Shown: one piece after another, positions 1 to 8,945 of the stretch | Layout: the number at the start of each line of letters is the position of its first letter | Position numbering within the stretch: the first letter of the stretch is position 1 | NCBI GenBank assembly: GCA_019058445.1 | Contig: JAHPZA010000009.1 | Span: forward strand, 248,001 to 312,000 | Direction: 5' to 3' | Origin: Promethearchaeota archaeon | Lineage (GTDB): Archaea > Asgardarchaeota > Lokiarchaeia > Sigyniarchaeales > SOKP01 | DNA length: 64,000 nt | Position numbers and translations under genes: made by a program | The notes under the pieces: generated by a model | What the model saw: the letters and a program-made list of their open reading frames with translations, nothing else | Database searches by the model: none | What the model was told of the DNA's origin: nothing

Positions 1-98
1 TTAATATCTTTGTAATACTGTTTTAAACTCATATTATTATTTTCAGTAAAATCAAAATCTTTTATAGCAGAATCTTTTTCATACACTAAAATTTTCAT
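1..98 (-). CDS. Partial N-terminus of an unidentified protein
   Basis: An ATG on the minus strand at 98 opens a frame that runs off the window edge, giving 32 residues beginning MKILVYEKDSAIKDFDF. GAGTG lies upstream as a possible ribosome binding site. The frame is open and has normal composition for the region, but it is too short to assign a family. It is divergent from nothing close by and is followed by an AT-rich gap before the DedA-like gene. Confidence 0.5.
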   Translation of the reverse strand, partial: MKILVYEKDSAIKDFDFTENNNMSLKQYYKDI

Positions 99-185
99 GA
101 GCTAAAAAAACACTCAAATACTAAAAAAAAAATGTAATACGACGATATTATAGATTTAAAAAAAAATAATCAGAGAGAAGTGTGT

Positions 186-1022
186 TTATTTGTTTACCTT
201 TTTCTCCCAATATATGCCAAATAAATAATAGGCAACAAATATAACAACCAAGACACCTAAGATAATGAGCAAGATATTATTAAACAAGGCTGCTTGTGCT
301 TCTACTTTTTCAAAAGGAATCTCTGATAGATTTATAGGTTCTCCAGGCTTATGTGAAATTAATGATGCGCCTAAAAACGCGAAAAAGAACGCCCGTGGAA
401 TTGATCCAATAAAGGTTGCTATTGTGTATTTTTTTATTGGGTATCTCAATACTCCACTAATGTAGCTGATAGGATCAAATGCTACAAATGGTAAAAGTCG
501 AGCAATTAGTATAGCTCCTGTCCCATATTTTTCTATGAATACATCCGCCATATTTAGCGCACTTTCACCTACAAATTTTTCCGCAAGCGGTCTTCCTCCT
601 TTATATGCGATATAATAACATAATAAACCTGCTGCCATACTCCCAATAATGCCCATTATGCCCCCAATCCAAAATCCCCAAATCATACCAGATGCTAAAA
701 GAACTAGCTCAGACGGTATTGGAACTAAGAGCCCTTGTATTGCCATTACACCTATAAAGAGAAATATCCCCCATATGCCCAATCTAATAATTGGATTTAC
801 AAACCACTCAACAACGAGGATGTATAGAAAAGTGGGATCAACAAAATAGATATAATACAATAAGTATACGGAGACACCAAATAAGAATATAAAGATGATA
901 ATATACAGTTTTGTTTTCATATCATAGTTAGAAAAATCAAAAAGATTCTTAATATAATCTTTTAACTTTACTGAAAACGACTTTTTTTCATTTTCTTTAG
1001 ATTTATTGCTCATTTCTTCCAT
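186..1022 (-). CDS. DedA/TVP38 (SNARE-associated, VTT) family membrane protein
   Basis: Integral membrane protein of about 278 residues with five or six hydrophobic segments. The central part carries the features of the DedA/TVP38/VTT superfamily: a re-entrant segment with PIPSE followed by a glycine-rich stretch (LLASGMIWGFWIGGIMG), and later RLLPFVAFDPISYISG with the typical conserved Arg and Pro. Family members act as lipid scramblases or in membrane homeostasis. An in-frame TTG lies at 1031; ATG at 1022 was preferred, and another ATG occurs at 1013. The N-terminus is a charged cytosolic extension of about 35 residues. It has no obvious operon partner, since the next gene is divergent. Confidence 0.85.
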   Translation of the reverse strand: MEEMSNKSKENEKKSFSVKLKDYIKNLFDFSNYDMKTKLYIIIFIFLFGVSVYLLYYIYFVDPTFLYILVVEWFVNPIIRLGIWGIFLFIGVMAIQGLLVPIPSELVLLASGMIWGFWIGGIMGIIGSMAAGLLCYYIAYKGGRPLAEKFVGESALNMADVFIEKYGTGAILIARLLPFVAFDPISYISGVLRYPIKKYTIATFIGSIPRAFFFAFLGASLISHKPGEPINLSEIPFEKVEAQAALFNNILLIILGVLVVIFVAYYLFGIYWEKKVNK

Positions 1023-1125
1023 TCTTATCAAATTCTAGTATAAAAATTAAGTAATATAGGAAATTTTTACAATAAAAAAAACATTTTTATTTATATAATT
1101 CACTCATTTTAGGAATTTCTTAAGA

Positions 1126-1860
1126 ATGAAAAAACCTTACATTTTTGCTCATCGTGGTGCCATGGGCTATTGCATAGAAAATACAATGGAGTCATTTCAA
1201 AAAGCTGTAGAGCTGAAAGTGGGTATTGAAACGGATATACAAATTACTAAGGACAATATACTCGTTTGTTTCCATGATCCTGCGTTCAGGATTGGTGATG
1301 GATGGCATAATATACGAAATTTAAATTTAGAGGAGCTTAAAGCTCTTAATTTTGAAGATGGAAGAGAAATACCCACATTAAATGAAGTACTTAATACTTT
1401 TAGTTATTGTCCTAAAAATTTTCGATATAGTATGGATATAATTGATAGAAAAACTGGTTTGGCTTTAATTAAACTGCTAAAAAAAAGACCCTTTTATAAA
1501 CAGGTTGAAATCACAGACACCCGTTTCTACATTCTCAAAAGATTGCGAAAAAATAGTGAGAATGTAAAACTCGTCCATACCATACCTTCTTATATTGCGA
1601 ATATTAGCGAGCACACCATTAATTTTGAAAAATTGACCCAGAGTAACATAAAAGCTCTAAATATTAAAGTCGATTACGCTACTAAAAAAAATTTCGGTAA
1701 TATTGTAAAGAATGGATTTAAATGTTATGTGTGGGACGTAAATTCAATAGATCATATGAAAAAAGTATTAAAACTCAGAAGTAATGAAGAATTTGTAAGA
1801 GCAATTTATACTAATTATCCTGATGTGCTTAAAAAGCTAAGAGACTCGATATTTACATAA
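1126..1860 (+). CDS. Glycerophosphodiester phosphodiesterase (GDPD family)
   Basis: Protein of 244 residues with a TIM-barrel GDPD signature. H9-R10 and E18-N19 open the catalytic HRG...ENT block, E35 and D37 are the metal ligands in ETDIQIT, and H50-D51 is the second catalytic histidine. The family hydrolyses glycerophosphodiesters to glycerol-phosphate and an alcohol with a divalent metal. There is no signal peptide, so it is probably cytosolic. It lies directly before a PAP2 phosphatase in the same direction, which suggests a lipid or phosphoester breakdown theme; the substrate cannot be told from sequence. Confidence 0.9.
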   Translation: MKKPYIFAHRGAMGYCIENTMESFQKAVELKVGIETDIQITKDNILVCFHDPAFRIGDGWHNIRNLNLEELKALNFEDGREIPTLNEVLNTFSYCPKNFRYSMDIIDRKTGLALIKLLKKRPFYKQVEITDTRFYILKRLRKNSENVKLVHTIPSYIANISEHTINFEKLTQSNIKALNIKVDYATKKNFGNIVKNGFKCYVWDVNSIDHMKKVLKLRSNEEFVRAIYTNYPDVLKKLRDSIFT

Positions 1861-1951
1861 CAAACATTAAAAATTTCAGAAGAGAAAATTATAAAATTTA
1901 AAACTAAAAACATACTAATTATAAAATACTCAAAAAGAGATCGTGAAGAAT

Positions 1952-2761
1952 ATGAAATTAGAAGGACCTCTGAAATATTTATTATTATTAATCATAATAT
2001 GTTGGGTTATTTTAGCTATAATATTTGGACTGACCGATTTGGAAATATCTAAAGCTTTATTGAATAGAAAATCAATATGGGCAAATATTGGAAAATATTT
2101 TGGGGAAGGCCCAGGTTATGGTCTAATTGCGATATCTATTGGTATTCTAATTGGAAGTAGGGAAGAGGATCTGAAAAAGCAGAGAACCGCTTTATATATC
2201 ATACTAATCATAGGGATTGTTTTTCTTATTATGGCTATCACATTCGATAACTTATGGTTCATAACTTTTGGTGGAGGCATTAGTATTTTTGTTCTGATCT
2301 TTTTATTCCTTACTCGTGGCAAAGATCTGAAAGAATATAATACCATCGCTACATTTATAATCTGCCTTGCTATTATAAATCCCTTGTTATTTGTTCAAAT
2401 AACTAAGGTTATGTGCGGAAGGGTTCGATTTAATGATTTATCACCGGGATATTCAAATTATACTCCTTGGTACTTACCTCCAGGTCCTCTTAGTGGAATA
2501 CAGGGCAACGCCTCATTTCCTTCAGGTCATACCGCTATGGGCTGGATGTTCTTGCCTTTATTAATAGGAGTCCGGAATAGAAAATGGAAAAATCCAATTA
2601 AAATTTTAGTGATTATCTTAGTGATCGGATTTGGTTTATTTCTAGGAGTTTCAAGGATCGTTACAGGAGATCATTACGCTTCAGATGTATTATTTTCAAC
2701 CGGAGTCGCTGCGATCGCTACAATTTGGTTATATCAAAAATTTTATATTGAAAAAGCATAG
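1952..2761 (+). CDS. PAP2-family membrane phosphatase
   Basis: Six-helix membrane protein with the three phosphatase motifs of the PAP2 superfamily. A KxxxxxxR motif is followed by Phe rather than Pro (KVMCGRVRF, near residue 155 counting from the upstream GTG), PSGH is at about 193-196, and SRIVTGDHYASD at about 237-248 holds the catalytic His and Asp. Such enzymes dephosphorylate phosphatidate, polyprenyl pyrophosphates or related lipids at the membrane surface. A GTG at 1943 is in frame, but it fits better as the GTGA ribosome binding core six bases before the ATG at 1952. The end abuts the next MBL gene, giving a likely operon with it and the GDPD gene. Confidence 0.88.
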   Translation: MKLEGPLKYLLLLIIICWVILAIIFGLTDLEISKALLNRKSIWANIGKYFGEGPGYGLIAISIGILIGSREEDLKKQRTALYIILIIGIVFLIMAITFDNLWFITFGGGISIFVLIFLFLTRGKDLKEYNTIATFIICLAIINPLLFVQITKVMCGRVRFNDLSPGYSNYTPWYLPPGPLSGIQGNASFPSGHTAMGWMFLPLLIGVRNRKWKNPIKILVIILVIGFGLFLGVSRIVTGDHYASDVLFSTGVAAIATIWLYQKFYIEKA

Positions 2762-2783
2762 AGAAAATAGGGATCTGATAAAA

Positions 2784-3431
2784 GTGAAAGAAATTATTAA
2801 AAATGTCTATCATGTCGGAGATTCTGGTTGTTCGGTCTTTTTAGTTAATACACAGAGTGATGATGGTTTAGTGTTAATTGATTGTGGAATGTCTTTGAGT
2901 TTAATAAAAAATATTAGCAGAGCGGGCCTAGATCCGAAGAATATAAAGAACTGTATTATTACGCATTTTCATATCGACCATATTGGAGCTTGTAGTGATC
3001 TTAAGAAATTTAATAAAAACGTTAAATTTTTTGCACACGAGTTAGATGCAACTGCTATTGAAGAGAAAGGTCATGATCATGAAACCGCTGCTCGATGGTA
3101 TGGTGTAAGTTACACTCCAGTTAAATTAGAAAAAAGACTAAAAGGAGATCTTGAAATTCTAAAATTTGGACAGTGTGAATTTAAATGTATCCATACTCCG
3201 GGGCATACTCCGGGATCTATTGTAGTAGTTATAGAAGTTAATAAAACTAAAGTTCTCTTTGGGCAAGATTTACATGGTCCAATTATCCCAGGAGTAAGCA
3301 ATTTTAACGATTACCAAGATTCTCTACGAAAAATTTTGGATTTAAAAGCGGACATTTTATGTGAAGGCCATTTCGGGATTTACCAGCCCGCTGAAAGAGT
3401 CGAACGGTATATTAAAGGATATATCGAATAA
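2784..3431 (+). CDS. MBL-fold metallo-hydrolase
   Basis: Metallo-beta-lactamase fold hydrolase of about 216 residues. HFHIDH at residues 61-66 is the HxHxDH zinc motif, followed by HTPGHTPGS, GQDLHG and a late EGHFG histidine, so all metal ligands appear present. Glyoxalase II-like and lactonase-like members share this layout. The open frame begins inside the PAP2 gene, but the homology starts at the GTG at 2784 (VKEIIKNVYHV). That GTG could also be the ribosome-binding core for an ATT six bases later. It probably shares a transcript with PAP2. Confidence 0.85.
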   Translation: MKEIIKNVYHVGDSGCSVFLVNTQSDDGLVLIDCGMSLSLIKNISRAGLDPKNIKNCIITHFHIDHIGACSDLKKFNKNVKFFAHELDATAIEEKGHDHETAARWYGVSYTPVKLEKRLKGDLEILKFGQCEFKCIHTPGHTPGSIVVVIEVNKTKVLFGQDLHGPIIPGVSNFNDYQDSLRKILDLKADILCEGHFGIYQPAERVERYIKGYIE

Positions 3432-3451
3432 AAACATATTTTCGAACAATA

Positions 3452-4240
3452 ATGTTATTGGAAAGCGTCTTTATTGTAAGGGGGGGATTTTGGGGCGAGG
3501 AGTATGAGTTTAAACTACTATTTGCCATAGTTGCAATAAGCATTACTATTTTTGATTGGAAGTGGAAAAATAGAAAGGATTATTTCTGGGTTTTTTTAAC
3601 GGGGGCCATTTTCTGGACTTTAGTTGAATTAATGCTTCATTTTACTGGTGTTAGGGACATGCCGAACAGATATCTTTTCGGGATGGAAATACCAATTTGG
3701 CTTTCAATACCTATGCAGGGCTTATCAGAAGGAGTTTCGGTAGGAATCATGGGCTTATTTATTACAGATTTATATTTAGATAAGGAGATGAGGAAGTACA
3801 GTCTAATTATTTTTATAATTGTTGTAAATGGATTGGCTTTAGTTATGTTTAGCCATGGAATTTATACTCCAAATGTTGGTGGAGAGGTTCCATCTCGAAG
3901 AGAAGTATTTCCTCTATGGTCCTTACTTATCCCAGTTTTAGTTTCCCCAGCAATTTATTGGTTTGCAAAAACTGATCATGAATCTAGGAAGAGAGGTTCA
4001 TATATGTTTATTACTATGTTTATCCTCGGTTGTATCTGGTATTTGTTTTATTGGTTATCTGGTCAACGTTGGGTTGAAATAGGAACTAAAAATCGGGATG
4101 GAAGCTATTCAAATTTACGGCGTGCTGATCCTATAATTGAACTTAGTGTTATTATTTACAATGCAGCAGTAGAAATCGCTTTAATCTATATGCCATTTTT
4201 AGCAATACCATATTTATGTGGATTAATTCAAGAAAAATAG
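3452..4240 (+). CDS. Multi-spanning membrane protein of unknown function
   Basis: Protein of 262 residues with about seven hydrophobic segments separated by short charged loops. It includes a large loop with GQRWVEIGTKNRDGSYSNLRRADP between the last two helices. No family was recognised. It starts 20 nt after the MBL gene and reads the same way, so it probably belongs to the GDPD-PAP2-MBL transcription unit, although no functional link can be shown. The ATG at 3452 is the only reasonable start. Confidence 0.7.
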   Translation: MLLESVFIVRGGFWGEEYEFKLLFAIVAISITIFDWKWKNRKDYFWVFLTGAIFWTLVELMLHFTGVRDMPNRYLFGMEIPIWLSIPMQGLSEGVSVGIMGLFITDLYLDKEMRKYSLIIFIIVVNGLALVMFSHGIYTPNVGGEVPSRREVFPLWSLLIPVLVSPAIYWFAKTDHESRKRGSYMFITMFILGCIWYLFYWLSGQRWVEIGTKNRDGSYSNLRRADPIIELSVIIYNAAVEIALIYMPFLAIPYLCGLIQEK

Positions 4241-4299
4241 GCATGATATATTAAGTTGTATAAATTGCCGAAAAGACATGGAAAATTAATCCGAGCAAA

Positions 4300-6087
4300 T
4301 CAAGAAACTTCAACCCATATTGGACCAATCCAAGCCGCTCCCCCTCCAGAGTCCTGCATTCGAACATAGTAGTAATCTGCTCCATTTGTGTTTAATTCAT
4401 CAGGATCTACCGATTTTGATGATGTCTCATGAATATAATATTTACCATCATCTCTTTTAATGCAATCTTCATATTCCGTGCCAGTTATAGGACTGGTATC
4501 ACTTACTGTAATTTTACTAAGAACTTCATCAATATTTTCATAGGATTTCCATAATTCCGAGTTTTTAAATATTTCAATTTCTTCAATTTTTGTTCTTTTA
4601 TTTGGTTTCAACGAAATTCCATCAGCAGCAATAAAAATATTAATTTGTCTTGCCGAATCTATATTAGGTACGTGCACTGTTGAATCGTTAACACCTACAG
4701 TCAAACCATTGATTGAGAATTCAATGTAGGGTCGATTAATCCAGGTCGTTGCATAGGCAGAACGTTTTTTCAATGCGTCAAAAATGTGGCTCCTATCAAG
4801 TGTATCTGAATATATTCCGGTTAATCCATTTGGATAGGGTGTTCCATAACGATAACCTGATAGAGTATATGGTTGTTGGTTGACGGCACGTGCATCAGTA
4901 TGGGATATACTATGTCCTAATCTTCCATCATGACTATCTCCTGACGCCATAAATCCAAATTTTCTCCCCATTTTGAGAGCATCTCTTATAGAATATCCAT
5001 CTCCATCTATCTCTTTAGCTGAGGTATATAAATTATCCCTACCAGTACATTCACTAGAACCATGACAAGAATAAATTTCAACCATAGTATTTATATCTTC
5101 ATCATAATAGGCAAAATCCGAAGGATTTGTGCTTCTTATGCAATGATGTGTCCAAGAGATAAAATCATCATCAGATTCTTTTTCAATTGCTTTGTATAGG
5201 TCATCTGGATTATTATGAGTAAGAGTAGAAAAGAAAGGCATATCATCATCTTCAAAATATATATTAAGATGCTCAGTAGGAAAATTAGAATTTGGGCCAC
5301 CAAACCAAGTAGTCCATTCCATAGCGACAAGTGTAGCGAATTCACCATCATCATTGAATTCATTCGATATCTCAATATATTTTTTAAATCTACCAGTGAG
5401 GTCTACTTCACTAATTCTAGGAAACAATTCAACATGTTCCGTTAATGCAGCGAAGTCTAATAAAGCGACATCTCGAGCAAATTTGTAAGCATCCTCGGGT
5501 GTTCCCGAACCATCGGAATAAGCTGTATGACCGTGTATATCACCCCAAAACAAATTTTTAAAATAAGTATCTTCAGGTTTGACTATAATAGGATTACTTC
5601 GGTACTTTTCTTTTGTATCCATATCCTTTAATTTAATGTAGTGAATTCCTGGTGTTGATATTTTGATAATAAAAGTTCTTTTTCCATTATCAGCACCTTT
5701 AATATTATAAGCTGGTACTAATCCATTCCATATAAAATTAGATGTAAATTCGTAATCTTTAGGTAAAGAAGAAATAGCATTGATTTTTTCTAATGTTGTA
5801 TAGTTATAGGATTCGATTTCAAATGATACCATTCCATTATAGCTACCTGCTAATCTTTCATATTGATCCCATGCTTCTACGGTAATTTCAAAATCTTCAT
5901 TTTCTACTACCATAGAGGGACCATGAATCCACATTGTTGTTTTATTATTATCAAACATTACATTAAAATCAATGAACATAAAAACCCAAGAACCAATGAC
6001 AATCGAAATTATGAGAATTTTTCCAAGAGGGGATAATTTGTTTTTAAAATCTTTATTAATTTTCATCATTTTTGTTTGCTTAATCAT
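4300..6087 (-). CDS. DUF3604 family protein with N-terminal membrane anchor
   Basis: Protein of 595 residues. One hydrophobic helix at about residues 20-42 probably anchors it with the bulk outside the cell. FWGDIHGHTAYSDGSGTPE at about 180-198 is the PHP-like metal-binding start of the DUF3604 family, continued by LTEHVE, a WTTWFGG block, ASGDSHDGRLG and the C-terminal RSAYATTWNRP-like segment (here RSAYATTWINRP) typical of the family. The natural substrate of DUF3604 proteins is not established. The 103-residue membrane protein gene ends 6 nt upstream, so the two are likely cotranscribed. Confidence 0.85.
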   Translation of the reverse strand: MIKQTKMMKINKDFKNKLSPLGKILIISIVIGSWVFMFIDFNVMFDNNKTTMWIHGPSMVVENEDFEITVEAWDQYERLAGSYNGMVSFEIESYNYTTLEKINAISSLPKDYEFTSNFIWNGLVPAYNIKGADNGKRTFIIKISTPGIHYIKLKDMDTKEKYRSNPIIVKPEDTYFKNLFWGDIHGHTAYSDGSGTPEDAYKFARDVALLDFAALTEHVELFPRISEVDLTGRFKKYIEISNEFNDDGEFATLVAMEWTTWFGGPNSNFPTEHLNIYFEDDDMPFFSTLTHNNPDDLYKAIEKESDDDFISWTHHCIRSTNPSDFAYYDEDINTMVEIYSCHGSSECTGRDNLYTSAKEIDGDGYSIRDALKMGRKFGFMASGDSHDGRLGHSISHTDARAVNQQPYTLSGYRYGTPYPNGLTGIYSDTLDRSHIFDALKKRSAYATTWINRPYIEFSINGLTVGVNDSTVHVPNIDSARQINIFIAADGISLKPNKRTKIEEIEIFKNSELWKSYENIDEVLSKITVSDTSPITGTEYEDCIKRDDGKYYIHETSSKSVDPDELNTNGADYYYVRMQDSGGGAAWIGPIWVEVS

Positions 6088-6093
6088 GTTGTT

Positions 6094-6405
6094 TTAGAAA
6101 AATTCCATAGAGTATGCAAAATGTGCTAATATAAAAATTTGGATGAGAATTATAATAAAACCTAACAAAACTACCTTTTTATTTTTTTGAAATAATAAAT
6201 AACTTGCGCAAATAATACCTATAGGCATAAATACTGGGGTCGAAAAAGCAATGCCTAATATAAAGATCGTTAAGTAATAGATTTTTTTTTTTTTAGATTT
6301 TGTTGCTACGATCTCTTTATCTCTTGAAATTAAATTAGAAGTTGAATTAGTACTATTATTCTTAATTAAATCTTTGGTTAGATGTATATCTCGAGAATCA
6401 CTCAT
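6094..6405 (-). CDS. Small membrane protein, unknown
   Basis: Protein of 103 residues: a hydrophilic Ser/Asn-rich N-terminus of about 40 residues, then two or three hydrophobic helices covering the rest. It sits 6 nt upstream of the DUF3604 gene on the same strand and probably forms a two-gene unit with it. No family was recognised, and the coding call rests on spacing, start codon and hydrophobic pattern. Confidence 0.6.
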   Translation of the reverse strand: MSDSRDIHLTKDLIKNNSTNSTSNLISRDKEIVATKSKKKKIYYLTIFILGIAFSTPVFMPIGIICASYLLFQKNKKVVLLGFIIILIQIFILAHFAYSMEFF

Positions 6406-6547
6406 TTATTTAGATTTGTTCCTTAATTTTATAAATGTTTGCATGCATTTTCAATATGAATGAAATACATCAATTTAAAGGGGGAAAAATATAAATACCT
6501 TATCGTTGATTTAAATTATTATAAAATTTTAAATAAAGAGATAGATC

Positions 6548-6997
6548 TTGATTCCAGCATATTTTTTTTTAGGATTAACCTTAATTGGTTATTTCATTTT
6601 TTCAATCATTCAGACCATAATTTATCTACTACTTTTAAATCTACTATTATATCTTGGATTTTGGATGCTTATAAAAGATATTTCCAAGATAGATAAAAAA
6701 GATATACTCTTAACGAGTGTAATTATTGAATTATGCAATCTTATTAACTCTTTTGTGGTTTATTTTTATGTATATCTTGCATTATATGGAGTATTGATAT
6801 TTCTACTTATATTTTTTATGTTTCCATTTATAATTTTATATTTAAGATATTATGAAAGAGACAAGATCTCCGAGTTCAAAATCTTTTTATTATATTTTAT
6901 TTCTATCCCAGCATCTTTTTTTATTAGTATCTTATGTGCTAGTGTAATTCTTAACCTGCTTGGATTCCAAAATATATTTCTATTTTCGAGAAATTAA
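6548..6997 (+). CDS. Hydrophobic membrane protein, unknown
   Basis: Protein of 149 residues consisting almost entirely of four or five membrane helices with two short charged loops (KDISKIDKKD and RYYERDKISEFK). The start used is TTG at 6548, behind AGAGATAGATC. A second overlapping frame beginning at 6460 has poorer composition and was not accepted. No homology was recognised; it may be a lineage-specific protein. Confidence 0.55.
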   Translation: MIPAYFFLGLTLIGYFIFSIIQTIIYLLLLNLLLYLGFWMLIKDISKIDKKDILLTSVIIELCNLINSFVVYFYVYLALYGVLIFLLIFFMFPFIILYLRYYERDKISEFKIFLLYFISIPASFFISILCASVILNLLGFQNIFLFSRN

Positions 6998-7054
6998 GAG
7001 GATTATAGAAAGTTTTATACTACTAAAAAAGAAGTATAAAATTATTCGGATGAT

Positions 7055-7423
7055 TTATTTCGCGAGTTCTAAATACTTTTCATCAACTAGTATATTAAGC
7101 TCTGCTATGAGCCAACATAATTCATCATATGGGGTCGCTGACCTGAAAATCTCTGCTGCTTTTTTCCGTATATCTTCTTCTGAAACATTTTTATCTCCTT
7201 TTTGAATAATTAGTTGCTTTTCTGCTAACATCCAACATAATTCATCATATGAAAGCTGATTTTGCGAAAGATAATATGCTCCAACGCTAATCATCTCGCT
7301 TAAATCTACTTCTTGCTTTTCAATCTGTATTGGTTCTTCTTTATCTGGTTCAGATTTTCTATATTTTTTAAGTTGGAGAAACCATTCTAATATATCCTTT
7401 TTTGTTGATGTGATAATTATCAC
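7055..7423 (-). CDS. Small protein with tandem YDELCW repeats
   Basis: Protein of 122 residues with two copies of a roughly 30-residue unit: one containing SYDELCWMLAEK and one containing PYDELCWLIAEL, exactly 40 codons apart. The layout (a helix with alternating Ala, then a helix ending in an aromatic and AE) loosely recalls DUF2934, but that is a weak resemblance. The GTG at 7423 lies within AGAGGTGAT, which would itself be a good ribosome binding site for the ATC at 7414. The start also overlaps a 14-bp perfect palindrome. Function unknown. Confidence 0.65.
   Translation of the reverse strand: MIIITSTKKDILEWFLQLKKYRKSEPDKEEPIQIEKQEVDLSEMISVGAYYLSQNQLSYDELCWMLAEKQLIIQKGDKNVSEEDIRKKAAEIFRSATPYDELCWLIAELNILVDEKYLELAK
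7112..7251. repeat. Pair of 20-bp direct repeats, 120 bp apart
   Basis: The same 20-bp string occurs at 7112-7131 and 7232-7251. The separation is a whole number of codons (40) and the copies encode the repeated YDELCW segments of the overlapping gene. Nucleotide identity this strong suggests recent duplication or gene conversion rather than protein-level constraint alone. Confidence 0.85.
7410..7423. promoter_or_regulatory. 14-bp perfect palindrome at a gene start
   Basis: GTGATAATTATCAC is perfectly self-complementary and overlaps the annotated start and likely Shine-Dalgarno of the tandem-repeat gene on the minus strand. It could be an operator for autoregulation or a chance AT-rich palindrome. 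Only the symmetry and its position support it. Confidence 0.3.
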
Positions 7424-7489
7424 CTCTATTAAACAAATTAATAATGGAGATTTCCACTTTTAAAGTTAAGGGCAAATTTGATTGTAAAA

Positions 7490-7879
7490 TTATAATTTGA
7501 TATCCAAATACTCTCTCAGAAATTTTTGAATTTGCTCACAAGTTTTCTCGAATTCATCATGCGACTGGTAAAATAAGTGGGTTCTGGGACAATCTTCATC
7601 AAACACACAGGTTTTTTTATCTTTGTCATATGTAAGAGGATAAAATCTGCATCCTTGAGGACGATTAGAATATATTTTACACTTCTTAGTTGAGATATCA
7701 AAAAATACGCAATGTCCGTTTACATTTTTTAATTGAAAGTATTCGTTATTCTTAAGCACAAAATCCTCTTCTTGTAAGTCTTGTGGATAATTTTTTAGAA
7801 GTAAAATAATTTCCTTTTTGGATAACATCATCTCAGTATTTAAACAACATTTTCCACAATCTTTACATTTTTCTGTCAT
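7490..7879 (-). CDS. YkgJ-type cysteine cluster protein (putative Zn/Fe-binding)
   Basis: About 129 residues with the YkgJ/CxxCxxxCC pattern. CKDCGKCC near the N-terminus is followed by HCVFFDISTKKCKIYSNRPQGCRFYPL, the hallmark of this family of putative metal-chelating proteins, and then a CVFDEDCPRTH block. The family is thought to bind zinc or iron and a few relatives act as oxygenase-like or maturation proteins; function is not settled. An upstream TTG at 7885 is in frame but ATG at 7879 is preferred. It is a stand-alone gene. Confidence 0.85.
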   Translation of the reverse strand: MTEKCKDCGKCCLNTEMMLSKKEIILLLKNYPQDLQEEDFVLKNNEYFQLKNVNGHCVFFDISTKKCKIYSNRPQGCRFYPLTYDKDKKTCVFDEDCPRTHLFYQSHDEFEKTCEQIQKFLREYLDIKL

Positions 7880-8026
7880 AAGCAAGTCAATAGATCGATA
7901 TATTTTAAGTTATTTAGAATTGTAATTGTTATAAAAATTCACATAAATATCAAATGAAATCCTAGCAAAATCTATATTATTATTAGGATAAACTTTAAAA
8001 ACTTTATAATTCAAAAGTGATATAAG

Positions 8027-8941
8027 ATGACTACAGACTCAGCAGAGGCACCATCGTCTGATATGCATAAGGAATTAGAAAAAAAAGAACCTAAGTTTCA
8101 ATACCATTTGTATTTCGTTTTTTTTGGCGCCATATATTTCGGCTCATTTCTACTTCCGGGATTAGTATATATGTTGTATTTTCTTTTAATATTCCAGCCA
8201 CTTGTTTTGGAAAATCCCGACTTTTTTTCTCTTTTCACCAATCCCATTTCATTATTAGCTTTTATGTTTTTTCCAATTGCCATGATTATTAGTTATGTTC
8301 TCCATTTGGTATTTATCGGAGTTTTTACAAGATTGTTTTGGAGATTCACCGAAAAAATGTGTCCGACTAAAGATGGAATAATCCTACGAACCGTACCAAG
8401 TGACACATTAAATTATTATCATTTACGTTCATTTATGATTAAATATGGAAAATATGCATTTACCAAAGGTATGTTTCCATGGTTAGCAAACTGGTTTTAT
8501 AATTTTGTGGGCTCAAATAAAATTGGTAAAGGAAGTACTATTGAAGAAGAAATTGTTGCCGATAAATATATTGATGTAGGAGACAATTGTTATATCGGAG
8601 TTAATTCAGCAATTTGCTCTCATGTAGTAGAAGGGATATTTGGTCGAATTCCCTATTTTGAAATTAAAATAGGTGATAATGTGACTTGTTCAGTATTTAA
8701 TATTGTAGGTCCAGGGGGAGATATAAAAGATAATTCATATTTTTTACCTCTGGCCAGCGTTGCAAAACATCAGACCACGAAAGGTAATAGTAATTATTAT
8801 TTTGGTTTACCTGCTCGGAAAATATTTCACAAAAAAATTGTGAATTACTTAAAGATCACTGATGAAGATATTGAAAGAGATAAGCAATTAACCAAAAACC
8901 AACAAGAAAGAAAGAAATTAAAAAAAAGTAGAGAGAAATAA
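8027..8941 (+). CDS. Membrane-anchored left-handed beta-helix (hexapeptide) protein, paralog 1
   Basis: Protein of 304 residues with two or three membrane helices in the first 110 residues, then a hexapeptide-repeat region around residues 165-265 (IGKGSTIEEEIVADKYIDVGDNCYIGVNS, then IKIGDNVTCSV), ending in a YYFGLPARKIF motif like that closing many acyl- or acetyltransferase beta-helices. The arrangement resembles the transmembrane/LbH terminal domain of Pls-type proteins linked to nonribosomal peptide or acyl-adenylate enzymes. A GTGA core lies seven bases before the ATG. It is first in a tight array of three paralogs. Its acyl donor and acceptor are unknown. Confidence 0.75.
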   Translation: MTTDSAEAPSSDMHKELEKKEPKFQYHLYFVFFGAIYFGSFLLPGLVYMLYFLLIFQPLVLENPDFFSLFTNPISLLAFMFFPIAMIISYVLHLVFIGVFTRLFWRFTEKMCPTKDGIILRTVPSDTLNYYHLRSFMIKYGKYAFTKGMFPWLANWFYNFVGSNKIGKGSTIEEEIVADKYIDVGDNCYIGVNSAICSHVVEGIFGRIPYFEIKIGDNVTCSVFNIVGPGGDIKDNSYFLPLASVAKHQTTKGNSNYYFGLPARKIFHKKIVNYLKITDEDIERDKQLTKNQQERKKLKKSREK

Positions 8942-8945
8942 TTTC

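Noticed and set aside
6460..6696. Open frame of 78 codons overlapping the 6548-6997 membrane gene
   Set aside because: It overlaps a frame with a much stronger membrane-protein pattern and has no own features.
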